NCBI GenBank assembly: GCA_021806045.1
Contig: JAJZDI010000001.1
Coordinates: forward strand, 194,518-258,517
From: Actinomycetes bacterium
Lineage (GTDB): Bacteria; Actinomycetota; Acidimicrobiia; Acidimicrobiales; RAAP-2
Direction: 5' to 3'
Length of the DNA: 64,000 nt
Position numbers and translations under genes: made by a program. The notes beneath the pieces were generated by a model. It made no database searches and was not told the DNA's origin. It saw only the letters and a list, made by a program, of their open reading frames with translations. Of this stretch, positions 24,165 through 31,830 are shown piece by piece (the first letter of the stretch is position 1; every line of letters starts with the position of its first letter).

Positions 24165-24904
24165 GGCGCAACGCCGGCGAGCTGGCCAAGATGCGCAAGG
24201 CCGGACGGGTGGTGGCCGAGATCCACGAGGCCACCCGGGCCGTCATCCGCCCGGGGGTCACCACCGCCGCCATCGACCGGGTGGCCCGTCAGGTGATCGA
24301 GCGCCGGGGGGCTACCTCCAACTTCCTCGGCTACCACGGGTTCCCCGCTGTGATCTGCACCTCGCCCAATTCGATGATCGTCCACGGCATCCCCTCCGAG
24401 CACGTGGTCCTGGCCGAGGGCGACATCATCTCGATCGACTGCGGCGCCATCATCGAGGGCTACCACGGCGACGCCGCCTACACGGTCGGCGTGGGCCAGG
24501 TCAGTGCCGAGGCCACCCGGCTGATGGAGGTCACCGAGGCCAGCCTGTACGCCGGGATCGACCAGCTGGTGCCGGGCAACCGGCTCCACGAGGTGGGCCG
24601 GGCCGTCCAGAAGGTGGCCGAGGCGGCCGGGTACTCCGTCGTGCGGGAGTACGTCGGCCACGCCATCGGCACGGCAATGCACGAGGAGCCCCAGGTCCCC
24701 AACTACTGGCCCGGCTCGCCGGGACCGGCACTGCGCCCGGGGATGGTGTTCGCCATCGAGCCCATGGTCAACGTGGGCGGTCCGGGCACGGTCACCCTGG
24801 AGGACGGGTGGAGCGTGGTCACCGAGGACGGCTCGCTGTCCGCCCACTTCGAGCACACCATCGCCGTGACCGACGACGGACCGGAGATCTTCACCGTGCC
24901 CTAG
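24161..24904 (+). CDS. map: Methionine aminopeptidase, type I
   Basis: Removes the initiator methionine from nascent proteins. It has 247 residues from the GTG at 24161, which overlaps the adk stop and has a GGAGG SD. Metal and active-site residues are all present: H75, D93, D104, the His in GHAIGTAMHEEP, the Glu in AIEPMV and the Glu in FEHTIAV. There is no N-terminal SH3-binding or zinc-finger extension, so it is the short bacterial form. A GC-rich hairpin (24913-24943) follows it. Confidence 0.97.
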   Translation: MRRNAGELAKMRKAGRVVAEIHEATRAVIRPGVTTAAIDRVARQVIERRGATSNFLGYHGFPAVICTSPNSMIVHGIPSEHVVLAEGDIISIDCGAIIEGYHGDAAYTVGVGQVSAEATRLMEVTEASLYAGIDQLVPGNRLHEVGRAVQKVAEAAGYSVVREYVGHAIGTAMHEEPQVPNYWPGSPGPALRPGMVFAIEPMVNVGGPGTVTLEDGWSVVTEDGSLSAHFEHTIAVTDDGPEIFTVP

Positions 24905-24946
24905 GAGGGGTGGGGCCGGGGGACCGGCGGACCCGTCCGGCCCGGA

Positions 24947-24975
24947 CTGGCGCGATCTGCCAGGTGGGCTAGAAT
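24947..24975 (+). promoter_or_regulatory. infA operon promoter (TAGAAT -10)
   Basis: A -10 TAGAAT (24970-24975) close to consensus, with a poor -35 CTGGCG (24947-24952) 17 bp upstream. It predicts a start near 24982 and a leader of about 135 nt for infA-rpmJ-rpsM-rpsK-rpsD. Confidence 0.55.
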
Positions 24976-24979
24976 GTTC

Positions 24980-25027
24980 GTTCGGCTCGCCACCGGCATC
25001 CGGCGGTGGGCCGATCCCCGTCCGAAC
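24980..25027 (+). promoter_or_regulatory. Nested hairpin in the infA leader
   Basis: GTTCGG (24980-24985) can pair with CCGAAC (25022-25027), enclosing CCACCG (24990-24995) with CGGTGG (25004-25009). It lies at the predicted 5' end of the transcript and may protect the mRNA or regulate infA translation. No known riboswitch class is recognised. Confidence 0.35.
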
Positions 25028-25116
25028 GGTGCCGTGCGGTGCGCCGCTCGGGGGCGGGCGGTCCTCCGAGATCAGCCGGCCCGGAGAACGCTGCAGCAAA
25101 CGACGAGGAGAATCAC

Positions 25117-25341
25117 CTGCCGAAGCCCAAGGAAGACGCCATCGTGCTGGAGGGGACGGTCATCGAGCCGCTCCCCAACGCCATGTTCCGGGTCGAGCTG
25201 GAGAACGGCCACAAGGTCCTGGCCCACAGTTCGGGGAAGATGCGGATGCACCGCATCCGGATCCTCCCCGGCGACAAGGTCCAGGTCGAGATCACGCCCT
25301 ACGACCTGACGCGGGGCCGGATCACCTACCGGTACAAGTAG
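25117..25341 (+). CDS. infA: Translation initiation factor IF-1 (probable CTG start)
   Basis: OB-fold factor that binds the A site during initiation, 74 residues. The family N-terminus ([14 protein letters not shown]) is preceded in frame by CTG at 25117, not by ATG, GTG or TTG. An AGGAG SD lies 6 nt before this CTG (25106-25110), so a CTG initiator is the best reading. A GTG nine codons downstream would remove a conserved strand. The core [14 protein letters not shown] and [16 protein letters not shown] is intact; the segment [12 protein letters not shown] differs at usually conserved positions (Ser for Ile, Arg for Tyr). Confidence 0.92.
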   Translation: MPKPKEDAIVLEGTVIEPLPNAMFRVELENGHKVLAHSSGKMRMHRIRILPGDKVQVEITPYDLTRGRITYRYK

Positions 25342-25407
25342 GGCGCCGCCCCGGAGGGGGCGAGCGGCACGAGGGCGCTTCGCCCGAGAGCGGAATGAGG
25401 AAGAGAC

Positions 25408-25521
25408 GTGAAGGTTCGGCCGAGCGTGAAGCCGATGTGTGAGAAGTGCAAGGTGATCCGCCGCCACCGGCGGGTCCTGGTGATCTGCGAGAACCCCCGC
25501 CACAAGCAGCGGCAGGGTTAG
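25408..25521 (+). CDS. rpmJ: 50S ribosomal protein L36
   Basis: Smallest large-subunit protein, 37 residues: GTG start, then [20 protein letters not shown]11, C14, C27 and H32 make the zinc site of the C+ form. It sits between infA and rpsM as in other Gram-positive bacteria. An AATGAGGAAGAG purine-rich stretch serves as SD. Confidence 0.96.
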   Translation: MKVRPSVKPMCEKCKVIRRHRRVLVICENPRHKQRQG

Positions 25522-25558
25522 TCGGTCGCGGACGGACGAAGCAGAAGGAAGGACGATC

Positions 25559-25936
25559 GTGGCCCGCATCGCCGGCGTCGACATCCCCCGTGAGAAGCGG
25601 TTGGAGATCTCGCTGACCTACATCTACGGCATCGGCCGGACGACGGCGCAGCGCGTCTGCGCCGAGACCGGCACCAGCCCCGACACCCGTGTCCGGGACC
25701 TCACCGACGAGGAGGTCACGCGCCTGCGGTCGTGGATCGACGCCAACCTCACCGTCGAGGGCGACCTGCGCCGTGACGTGTCTCAGGACATCAAGCGCAA
25801 GATGGAGATCGGCTGCTACCAGGGCATCCGGCACCGCAAGGGCCTGCCCGTCCACGGCCAGCGCACCCACACCAACGCACGTACACGCAAGGGACCGAAG
25901 AAGACGGTCGCCGGGAAGAAGAAGGTCCGCAAGTAA
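25559..25936 (+). CDS. rpsM: 30S ribosomal protein S13
   Basis: Head protein making intersubunit bridges and contacting P-site tRNA through its basic tail. It has 125 residues, with a GTG start preceded by AAGGAAGGA. N-terminal [20 protein letters not shown] and C-terminal [20 protein letters not shown] are typical. Its TAA overlaps the rpsK ATG (TAATG). Confidence 0.98.
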   Translation: MARIAGVDIPREKRLEISLTYIYGIGRTTAQRVCAETGTSPDTRVRDLTDEEVTRLRSWIDANLTVEGDLRRDVSQDIKRKMEIGCYQGIRHRKGLPVHGQRTHTNARTRKGPKKTVAGKKKVRK

Positions 25937-26343
25937 TGGCCAAGCCCACCAAGCAGGCGGGAGGCGCGCGCCGCCCCCGCCGCCGCGAGCGCAAGAACGT
26001 CACCCACGGCGTCGCCCACATCAAGAGCTCCTTCAACAACACGATCGTCTCGATCTGCGACCCCGAGGGCAACGTGCTGGCCTGGGCGTCGGCCGGCAAC
26101 GTCGGGTTCAAGGGCTCCCGCAAGTCCACCCCCTTCGCCGCCCAGATGGCCGCCGAGGCCTGCGCCAAGCGGGCCATGGAGCACGGCGTGCGCCGGGTGG
26201 ACGTGCTGGTGCGCGGCCCGGGCTCGGGCCGTGAGACGGCCATCCGGTCCATCGCCGCCGCCGGCATCGAGGTGGCCGGCATCAAGGACGTCACACCCAT
26301 CCCCCACAACGGCTGCCGCCCGAAGAAGCGCCGCCGGGTCTGA
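25936..26343 (+). CDS. rpsK: 30S ribosomal protein S11
   Basis: Platform protein that shapes the mRNA exit region, 135 residues. After a basic N-terminus ([18 protein letters not shown]) come the S11 blocks [18 protein letters not shown] and [12 protein letters not shown] and the C-terminal [12 protein letters not shown]. It overlaps rpsM by one base. Confidence 0.98.
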   Translation: MAKPTKQAGGARRPRRRERKNVTHGVAHIKSSFNNTIVSICDPEGNVLAWASAGNVGFKGSRKSTPFAAQMAAEACAKRAMEHGVRRVDVLVRGPGSGRETAIRSIAAAGIEVAGIKDVTPIPHNGCRPKKRRRV

Positions 26344-26373
26344 TCGCCGAAGACACGAGGAACCACGAACGAC

Positions 26374-27021
26374 ATGGCTCGATACACCGGACCCGTATGC
26401 CGGCTCTGCCGCCGGGAGCGCACCAAGCTCTTCCTGAAGGGCGAGCGCTGCTACTCGATGAAGTGCCCCGTCTCCGAGGCGGTCACTGACCGCCACAGCC
26501 GCGCCTACCCGCCCGGCGAGCACGGCCGTGACCGCATGCGCCAGGGGTCGGAGTACCTGACCCAGCTGCGTGAGAAGCAGAAGGCCCGCCGGATCTACGG
26601 CCTCCTCGAGCGCCAGTTCCGGAACCTCTACGCCGAGGCGAGCCGGGCGCCGGGGATCACCGGCGAGAACCTGCTGCGCATGCTGGAGCTCCGCCTCGAC
26701 AACGTGGCCTTCCGGGCCGGGTGGGGGGCCAGCCGAGCCCAGGCCCGCCAGTTCGTGCGCCACGGTCACGTGCTGGTGAACGGCAAGCGGGTCACCATCC
26801 CGAGCTACCGACTGCGCCAGCACGACACGGTCACGCTGAAGCCGTCGTCGCGCGAGATCTTCCACGTCCGCCGCAACATGGACACCCTCGACCGTGCGCT
26901 GCCGCCGTGGCTGTCGACGGAGGGCGACCGCTTCACGGTCACCGTCTTCTCCCTGCCCCTCCGGGAGCACATCGACGAGCCCGTCCAGGAGCAGCTCATC
27001 GTCGAGCTCTATTCGAAGTAG
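26374..27021 (+). CDS. rpsD: 30S ribosomal protein S4, zinc type
   Basis: Assembly-initiating 16S rRNA-binding protein, 215 residues. C9, C12, C26 and C31 form a zinc site, so this is the C+ form. The S4 RNA-binding domain has LRLDNVAFRAGWGASRAQAR and RHGHVLVNGKRVTIPSYR. It is the last gene before the rpoA leader. Confidence 0.98.
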   Translation: MARYTGPVCRLCRRERTKLFLKGERCYSMKCPVSEAVTDRHSRAYPPGEHGRDRMRQGSEYLTQLREKQKARRIYGLLERQFRNLYAEASRAPGITGENLLRMLELRLDNVAFRAGWGASRAQARQFVRHGHVLVNGKRVTIPSYRLRQHDTVTLKPSSREIFHVRRNMDTLDRALPPWLSTEGDRFTVTVFSLPLREHIDEPVQEQLIVELYSK

Positions 27022-27026
27022 CACCT

Positions 27027-27042
27027 GCGGGCCCCGGCCCGC
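27027..27042 (+). terminator. Hairpin between rpsD and rpoA
   Basis: GCGGGCC and GGCCCGC pair around two bases, five bases after the rpsD stop; a second small C/G stem (27051-27063) follows. The 148-bp rpsD-rpoA gap is larger than other gaps in the cluster. Partial termination or attenuation is possible; no U-run is present. Confidence 0.35.
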
Positions 27043-27170
27043 ACGACCCACCCCGGACCGGGGGAGGAACAGACCGGGCGGGCGGTCGGGGCGACCCGGC
27101 CAGCCGGCCACACAACGCAGTCACCCCACAGCGCAGTCACCAAACCGCCATACCAGGAGCCACGATCCGC

Positions 27171-28109
27171 ATGCTCATCATCCAGCGCCCCACCGTCGAA
27201 GCGATCGGCGAGGAGGACGGCAACCGCCAGCGCTTCGCGGTCGGCCCGCTCGACCCGGGGTTCGGCCACACACTCGGCAACTCGCTCCGGCGCACGCTCC
27301 TGTCGTCCATCCCCGGCGCCGCCGTCACCCAGGTGCGCTTCGACGAGGCCCTCCACGAGTTCACCACCCTGCCGGGGGTGAAGGAGGACGTCACCGACCT
27401 CATCCTGAACCTGAAGGACATCGTCCTGCGGGTCCACAGCGACGAGCCCGTCACCGTCCGCCTCGACAAGCGGGGCCCCGGCGACGTCACCGCCGGCGAC
27501 CTGCAGGTCACCGCGGACGTGGAGATCCTCAACGCGAGCCAGCACATCGCCTCGCTGAACACCAAGGGCCACCTGGCCGCCGACGTCACCGTCGAGCAGG
27601 GCCGGGGGTACGCGTCGGCCGACAAGAACAAGCGGTCGTCGGCCATCGGCGTGATCCCCGTCGACGCCATCTTCTCGCCGGTGCGCCGGGTGACCTTCAC
27701 GGTCGACCCGGTCCGGGTCGAGCAGTCGACGGACTACGACCGGCTGGTGATCGACATCGAGACGGACGGTTCGCTCTCCCCCCGCGAGGCGCTGGCCTCG
27801 GCGGGTGACACACTGCGCGCGCTGGTCGGCCTGGTGGCCGACCTGGAGGACCAGCCCCGGGGACTGGAGCTGGGTGAGGTGGGCACCACGACCACCGGCT
27901 CCCCCGACCTCGACCTCCGCATCGAGGACCTCGACCTGACCGAGCGCCCCCGCAACTGCCTCAAGCGGGCCCAGATCAACACCATCGGCGAGCTGGTCGA
28001 CCGGACGCTCGAGGACCTCCTCAACATCACCAACTTCGGCCAGAAGTCGCTCGACGAGGTCATCCAGAAGCTCGACGAGCGCGGCCTGTCCCTGCGGACG
28101 AAGGACTGA
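27171..28109 (+). CDS. rpoA: RNA polymerase alpha subunit
   Basis: Alpha subunit, whose N-terminal domain dimerises to start polymerase assembly. It has 312 residues from ATG 27171 (MLIIQRPTVEAI); longer frames are not alpha-like. The N-terminal domain includes LGNSLRRTLLSSIPGAAVT and the C-terminal domain (about 250-312) includes LTERPRNCLKRAQINTIGEL, which binds UP elements and activators. A CAGGAG SD lies rather far (about 11 nt) upstream. rplQ follows after 4 bp. Confidence 0.98.
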   Translation: MLIIQRPTVEAIGEEDGNRQRFAVGPLDPGFGHTLGNSLRRTLLSSIPGAAVTQVRFDEALHEFTTLPGVKEDVTDLILNLKDIVLRVHSDEPVTVRLDKRGPGDVTAGDLQVTADVEILNASQHIASLNTKGHLAADVTVEQGRGYASADKNKRSSAIGVIPVDAIFSPVRRVTFTVDPVRVEQSTDYDRLVIDIETDGSLSPREALASAGDTLRALVGLVADLEDQPRGLELGEVGTTTTGSPDLDLRIEDLDLTERPRNCLKRAQINTIGELVDRTLEDLLNITNFGQKSLDEVIQKLDERGLSLRTKD

Positions 28110-28113
28110 CACG

Positions 28114-28467
28114 ATGCGAGCAACCCCGAAGAAGGGCCGCCGCTTCGGCGGCGACGCCGCCCACCAGAAGGCGATGATGGGCAACCTGGTGGCCTCGCTC
28201 ATCGCTGCCGAGTCCCTGGTGACGACGGAGGCCAAGGCCAAGGCGCTACGCCCGGTGGCCGAGAAGGTCATCACCCAGGCAGTCAAGGGCGGTGTCGCCC
28301 GCCACCGCAACGTGGTCGCCTTCATCCGCGACAAGGACATGGCCCACAAGCTGTTCGACGAGATCGGCCCCCGCTACGCCGATCGGCCCGGTGGCTACAC
28401 CCGGATCCTCAAGCTGGGCACCCGCCAGGGCGACAGCGCCCCCATGGCCCGCATCGAACTGGTGTGA
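28114..28467 (+). CDS. rplQ: 50S ribosomal protein L17
   Basis: Large-subunit protein near the tunnel exit, 117 residues, the short bacterial form without the C-terminal extension found in many actinobacteria. Blocks are RRFGGDAAHQKAMMGNLVAS and TTEAKAKALRPVAEKVIT. Its end overlaps the truA GTG, extending the operon into tRNA modification. Confidence 0.97.
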   Translation: MRATPKKGRRFGGDAAHQKAMMGNLVASLIAAESLVTTEAKAKALRPVAEKVITQAVKGGVARHRNVVAFIRDKDMAHKLFDEIGPRYADRPGGYTRILKLGTRQGDSAPMARIELV

Positions 28468-29408
28468 CCGATGTCGCCCGGGCCGGCGGGCCGCCCCGGG
28501 CGGACGACGACCCGGTGACGGTGCCGGCGGGGGACCACCCTGACGACCAGGTGGTGCGGTGGCGGTTCCGCGTCGCCTATGACGGTGCCCCGTTCCACGG
28601 GTTCGCCGCCCAGCCCGGACAGCACACGGTGGCCGGCGCGCTGACCGACGCCATCGCCCGCCACGCCGGTGTCCCCGTGACCCTGGTGTGCGCCGGCCGC
28701 ACCGACCGGGGGGTGCATGCCGCCGGCCAGGTCGTCCACGCCGACCTGCCGGCCGGCGTGGCCGCCACCCTCGACGCCGCCGCGCTCGTCCGCTCCTGCA
28801 ACCGCCAGTTGGCACCCGCCCTGTCCGTCCTCGACGCCGCCCCCGCCCCCGCCGGCTTCGACGCCCGCCGATCGGCACAGGCCCGCGCCTACCGCTACCT
28901 GGTCGTCGAAGCGCCAGTTCCCGACCCGATCCTGGCCGGACGGGCCTGGCAGGTGGCGGGCCCGCTCGACCTCCGGGCCATGGCCGCGGCGTCCGACGCC
29001 CTCCTCGGCGAGCACGACTTCCGGGCCTTCTGCCGGCGGGTACCGGGCACCGAACCGGGCACACCGGCCATCCGCCGGGTGATCGACGCCCGCTGGTCCG
29101 ACCGCACCCCGGGTGCCGCTCTCGCCCCGGTGGCCGGGCGCCTCCTCGCCTTCGACATCGAGGCGTCGTCGTTCTGCCACCAGATGGTCCGCTCGCTGGT
29201 GGGAACGCTGGTGGAGGTGGGCCAGGGCCGGCGCCGGGCCGCCGACCTGGTGTGGATCCTGCGCTCGGGCGAGCGTTCGCTGGCCGGCCAGCCGGCGCCC
29301 CCTTCCGGCCTCACCCTGGTCTCCGTGCGGTACCCGCCCGGGTTGGGCTGGGACGCTCCACCGGCCGGCGGGTCGACCGGCTTGCCCGGCCCCGCCGCGA
29401 CGCCGTAG
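28464..29408 (+). CDS. truA: tRNA pseudouridine(38-40) synthase
   Basis: Makes pseudouridine at positions 38-40 of the tRNA anticodon arm. It has 314 residues; the catalytic aspartate is D81 in [11 protein letters not shown]. Other motifs are [28 protein letters not shown] and [19 protein letters not shown]. The GTG at 28464 overlaps the rplQ stop. It yields about 28 extra N-terminal residues rich in Pro/Asp, so an internal GTG near codon 30 is an alternative start. Confidence 0.95.
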   Translation: MTDVARAGGPPRADDDPVTVPAGDHPDDQVVRWRFRVAYDGAPFHGFAAQPGQHTVAGALTDAIARHAGVPVTLVCAGRTDRGVHAAGQVVHADLPAGVAATLDAAALVRSCNRQLAPALSVLDAAPAPAGFDARRSAQARAYRYLVVEAPVPDPILAGRAWQVAGPLDLRAMAAASDALLGEHDFRAFCRRVPGTEPGTPAIRRVIDARWSDRTPGAALAPVAGRLLAFDIEASSFCHQMVRSLVGTLVEVGQGRRRAADLVWILRSGERSLAGQPAPPSGLTLVSVRYPPGLGWDAPPAGGSTGLPGPAATP

Positions 29409-29411
29409 AGT
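29382..29411 (+). promoter_or_regulatory. rplM-rpsI promoter (TTGCCC-18-TAGAGT)
   Basis: TTGCCC (29382-29387) and TAGAGT (29406-29411) are 18 bp apart; the -10 overlaps the truA stop. It resembles the rpsL promoter in this window and predicts a leader of about 120 nt for rplM. Confidence 0.5.
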
Positions 29412-29538
29412 GGAGGGCCGCCGACGGCGGGGTCACCAACCCGCGAGCGGTCCCAACGCGGCAGCGCCGGGAGCGTGGCAGTGCCGCACCCCGGAGCGCC
29501 AGAGCTCCACCCGAGCCGTCGCACCGAAGCGAGGATCC

Positions 29539-29997
29539 GTGCCGACCTACAGTCCCAAGCCCAGCGAGATCACCCGTGCCTGGCACGTCGTCGACGCCGA
29601 CGGGCTCGTCCTCGGCCGGATGGCCACCGAGATCGCCGCCATCCTGCGCGGCAAGCACAAGCCGATCTTCGCCCCCCATGTCGACACCGGCGACCACGTC
29701 GTGGTGGTCAACGCGGCCAAGGTGGTCCTCACCTCGGACAAGGCACACCAGAAGTTCGCCTACCGCCACAGCGGGTACCCGGGCGGCCTGCGGGCCACCT
29801 CGTACGCCGACCTGCTGGCCGACCACCCGGAGGACCTCGTCACCGCCGCCATCCGGGGAATGCTGCCGAAGAACCGGCTCGGCCGGCAGATGCTGACCAA
29901 GCTGAAGGTCTACGCCGGCCCCGACCATCCGCACGAGGCCCAGTCCCCCGTCCCGCTCGACCTCCCGGCCGCCCGGCGCGTCGCCGCCGGCGCCTGA
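29539..29997 (+). CDS. rplM: 50S ribosomal protein L13
   Basis: Early assembly protein of the large subunit, 152 residues. The GTG at 29539 with SD GAGGAT starts [20 protein letters not shown]. Family blocks are [36 protein letters not shown] and [14 protein letters not shown]. It pairs with rpsI, as in nearly all bacteria. Confidence 0.98.
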   Translation: MPTYSPKPSEITRAWHVVDADGLVLGRMATEIAAILRGKHKPIFAPHVDTGDHVVVVNAAKVVLTSDKAHQKFAYRHSGYPGGLRATSYADLLADHPEDLVTAAIRGMLPKNRLGRQMLTKLKVYAGPDHPHEAQSPVPLDLPAARRVAAGA

Positions 29998-30040
29998 GGC
30001 CGGGCCCCCCGATCCGCACCGCAGACTCCGAGGAGCACCC

Positions 30041-30433
30041 GTGACCGCCCCCCTTTGCCAGACCACCGGACGCCGCAAGCAGGCCGTCGCCCGGGTCCGG
30101 TTCCGTCCCGGCCAGGGAACCATCACCGTCAACAAGCAGAAGTTCGAGGACTACTTCACCTCTGCCACCCACCGGATGATCGTCACCGAGCCCCTCCGGG
30201 TCACGGAGAAGGTCGAGTCGTGGGACATCGACGTCACCATCGACGGTGGGGGGGTGTCCGGCCAGGCTGGCGCCTTCCGCCTGGGCATCGCCCGCGCTCT
30301 GTGTGAGCTCGATCCCGAGCTCCGTCCGGCACTGAAGAAGGCCGGCTTCCTCACCCGCGACGCCCGGGAGAAGGAGTCGAAGAAGTACGGCCTGAAGAAG
30401 GCCCGCAAGGCACCGCAGTACTCCAAGCGCTGA
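30041..30433 (+). CDS. rpsI: 30S ribosomal protein S9
   Basis: Its C-terminal tail reaches the P-site tRNA anticodon loop. The length is 130 residues, with a GTG start and a CCGAGGAG SD. The N-terminal block is [19 protein letters not shown] and the conserved basic tail ends [12 protein letters not shown]. glmM starts three bases after its stop. Confidence 0.98.
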   Translation: MTAPLCQTTGRRKQAVARVRFRPGQGTITVNKQKFEDYFTSATHRMIVTEPLRVTEKVESWDIDVTIDGGGVSGQAGAFRLGIARALCELDPELRPALKKAGFLTRDAREKESKKYGLKKARKAPQYSKR

Positions 30434-30436
30434 TCG

Positions 30437-31801
30437 GTGGGACGGGCGCACTTCGGCACCGACGGCGTCCGGGGCGTCGCCAACACCGAGCTCACTCCCG
30501 AGCTGGTCCTGGCCCTCGGCCGGGCCGCCTCGGTGGTCATGCCGGCACGGGCGTTCGTGGTCGGTCGCGACACCCGGCGATCGGGGCCGATGCTGCAGGC
30601 GGCCCTGGCCGCCGGACTGGCCTCGGAAGGTGCCGACGTGCTCGACGCCGGCGTGCTCCCCACCCCGGCCGTCGCCTGGTTGGCGGCGCGTGACGATCTC
30701 CCCGGCGCCGTCGTCTCCGCCTCCCACAACCCGTTCGCCGACAATGGGGTGAAGCTCTTCGGGCCGGGGGGGACCAAGCTGGACCACGCCACCGAGGCGG
30801 CAGTGGAGGCAGAGCTGGCCCGGCTCCTCGATCCGGGCGCACCCGCCCGCCGCCGCCCCGAGGGCCCGGCCGTCGGCCGGGTCGTCGAGCTGGCCGACGC
30901 CTCGGAGGACTACGTCGCCCACCTGGTGGCCACGGCCGCCGGTGCCGGCCTGGAGGGTCTGTCGGTCGTCGTCGACTGCGCCAACGGTGCGGCCAGCGGG
31001 GTGGCGGCCCGGGCGTTCGCCGCGGCAGGCGCGACGGTGACGGCCATCGGGTGCGAGCCCGACGGCCGGAACATCAACGACGGCTGCGGCTCGACCGACC
31101 CGGCACGCCTGGCCGCCGTCGTGGTCGAGCAGGGCGCCGACCTCGGGCTGGCCCTGGACGGCGATGCTGACCGCCTGGTGGCGGTGGACCACGGCGGCTC
31201 GGTGGTCGACGGCGACCAGCTCCTGGCCCTCTTCGCCATCGACCTGGCCGAACGGGGCGGCCTGGCCGGCGACGCCGTGGTGGTCACGGTCATGACCAAC
31301 CTGGGGTTCCGCCTGGCCATGGCCGAGCGGGGCATCGCCGTGCACGAGACACCCGTCGGGGACCGCCACGTGCTGGCCGCCCTGGACGAGGGCGGCCTGG
31401 TGCTGGGCGGGGAGCAGTCCGGCCACATCGTGTTCCGCGACCGGGCCACGACGGGTGACGGCCTCCTCACCGGGCTGGTGCTGGCCGACCTCGTCCGACG
31501 GTCGGGTCGCCCGCTGGCCTCGCTGGTGGACGGGCTGGTGGAGCGGGTGCCCCAGGTGCTCGTGAACGTGGCCGTGCCCGACGCCCGCCTGCTCGACGGG
31601 TGCGAGATCGTCTGGGCCGCCGTGGCCGAGGAGGAGGCGCGCCTGGGCGACCGCGGCCGGGTCCTGCTGCGCCCGAGCGGCACCGAGCCGGTGGTGCGGG
31701 TGATGGTCGAGGCCCACGGCGACGGGGTGGCCGAGGAGGTGGCCAGGCGCCTCAGCGCCCTGGTGGCCGAGGAGCTCCGTGCCGCCGCCCCGTCGGCCTG
31801 A
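30437..31801 (+). CDS. glmM: Phosphoglucosamine mutase
   Basis: Converts glucosamine-6-phosphate to glucosamine-1-phosphate for UDP-GlcNAc and peptidoglycan. It has 454 residues. The phospho-serine loop is SASHNP with S96, the metal-binding loop DGDADR is residues 241-246, the sugar-binding GEQSGH block is present and the phosphate-binding RPSGTEPVVRVMVE is near the C-terminus. The GTG start 3 bp after rpsI gives the family N-terminus GRAHFGTDGVRG. With glmS next it forms the amino-sugar pair. Confidence 0.97.
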   Translation: MGRAHFGTDGVRGVANTELTPELVLALGRAASVVMPARAFVVGRDTRRSGPMLQAALAAGLASEGADVLDAGVLPTPAVAWLAARDDLPGAVVSASHNPFADNGVKLFGPGGTKLDHATEAAVEAELARLLDPGAPARRRPEGPAVGRVVELADASEDYVAHLVATAAGAGLEGLSVVVDCANGAASGVAARAFAAAGATVTAIGCEPDGRNINDGCGSTDPARLAAVVVEQGADLGLALDGDADRLVAVDHGGSVVDGDQLLALFAIDLAERGGLAGDAVVVTVMTNLGFRLAMAERGIAVHETPVGDRHVLAALDEGGLVLGGEQSGHIVFRDRATTGDGLLTGLVLADLVRRSGRPLASLVDGLVERVPQVLVNVAVPDARLLDGCEIVWAAVAEEEARLGDRGRVLLRPSGTEPVVRVMVEAHGDGVAEEVARRLSALVAEELRAAAPSA

Positions 31802-31817
31802 GCGCCCGGACCGGGGC

Positions 31818-31823
31818 TAGCCT
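31818..31823 (+). promoter_or_regulatory. -10 hexamer TAGCCT for leaderless glmS
   Basis: TAGCCT ends 7 nt before the glmS ATG, and no SD is visible in the 29-bp gap after glmM. This implies an internal promoter giving a leaderless glmS mRNA. No glmS ribozyme is present, as there is no room for one. Confidence 0.5.
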
Positions 31824-31830
31824 CCCTCGC

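Noticed and set aside
31802-31830. Possible glmS ribozyme upstream of glmS
   Set aside because: The gap to glmM is only 29 bp, far too short for the ribozyme.
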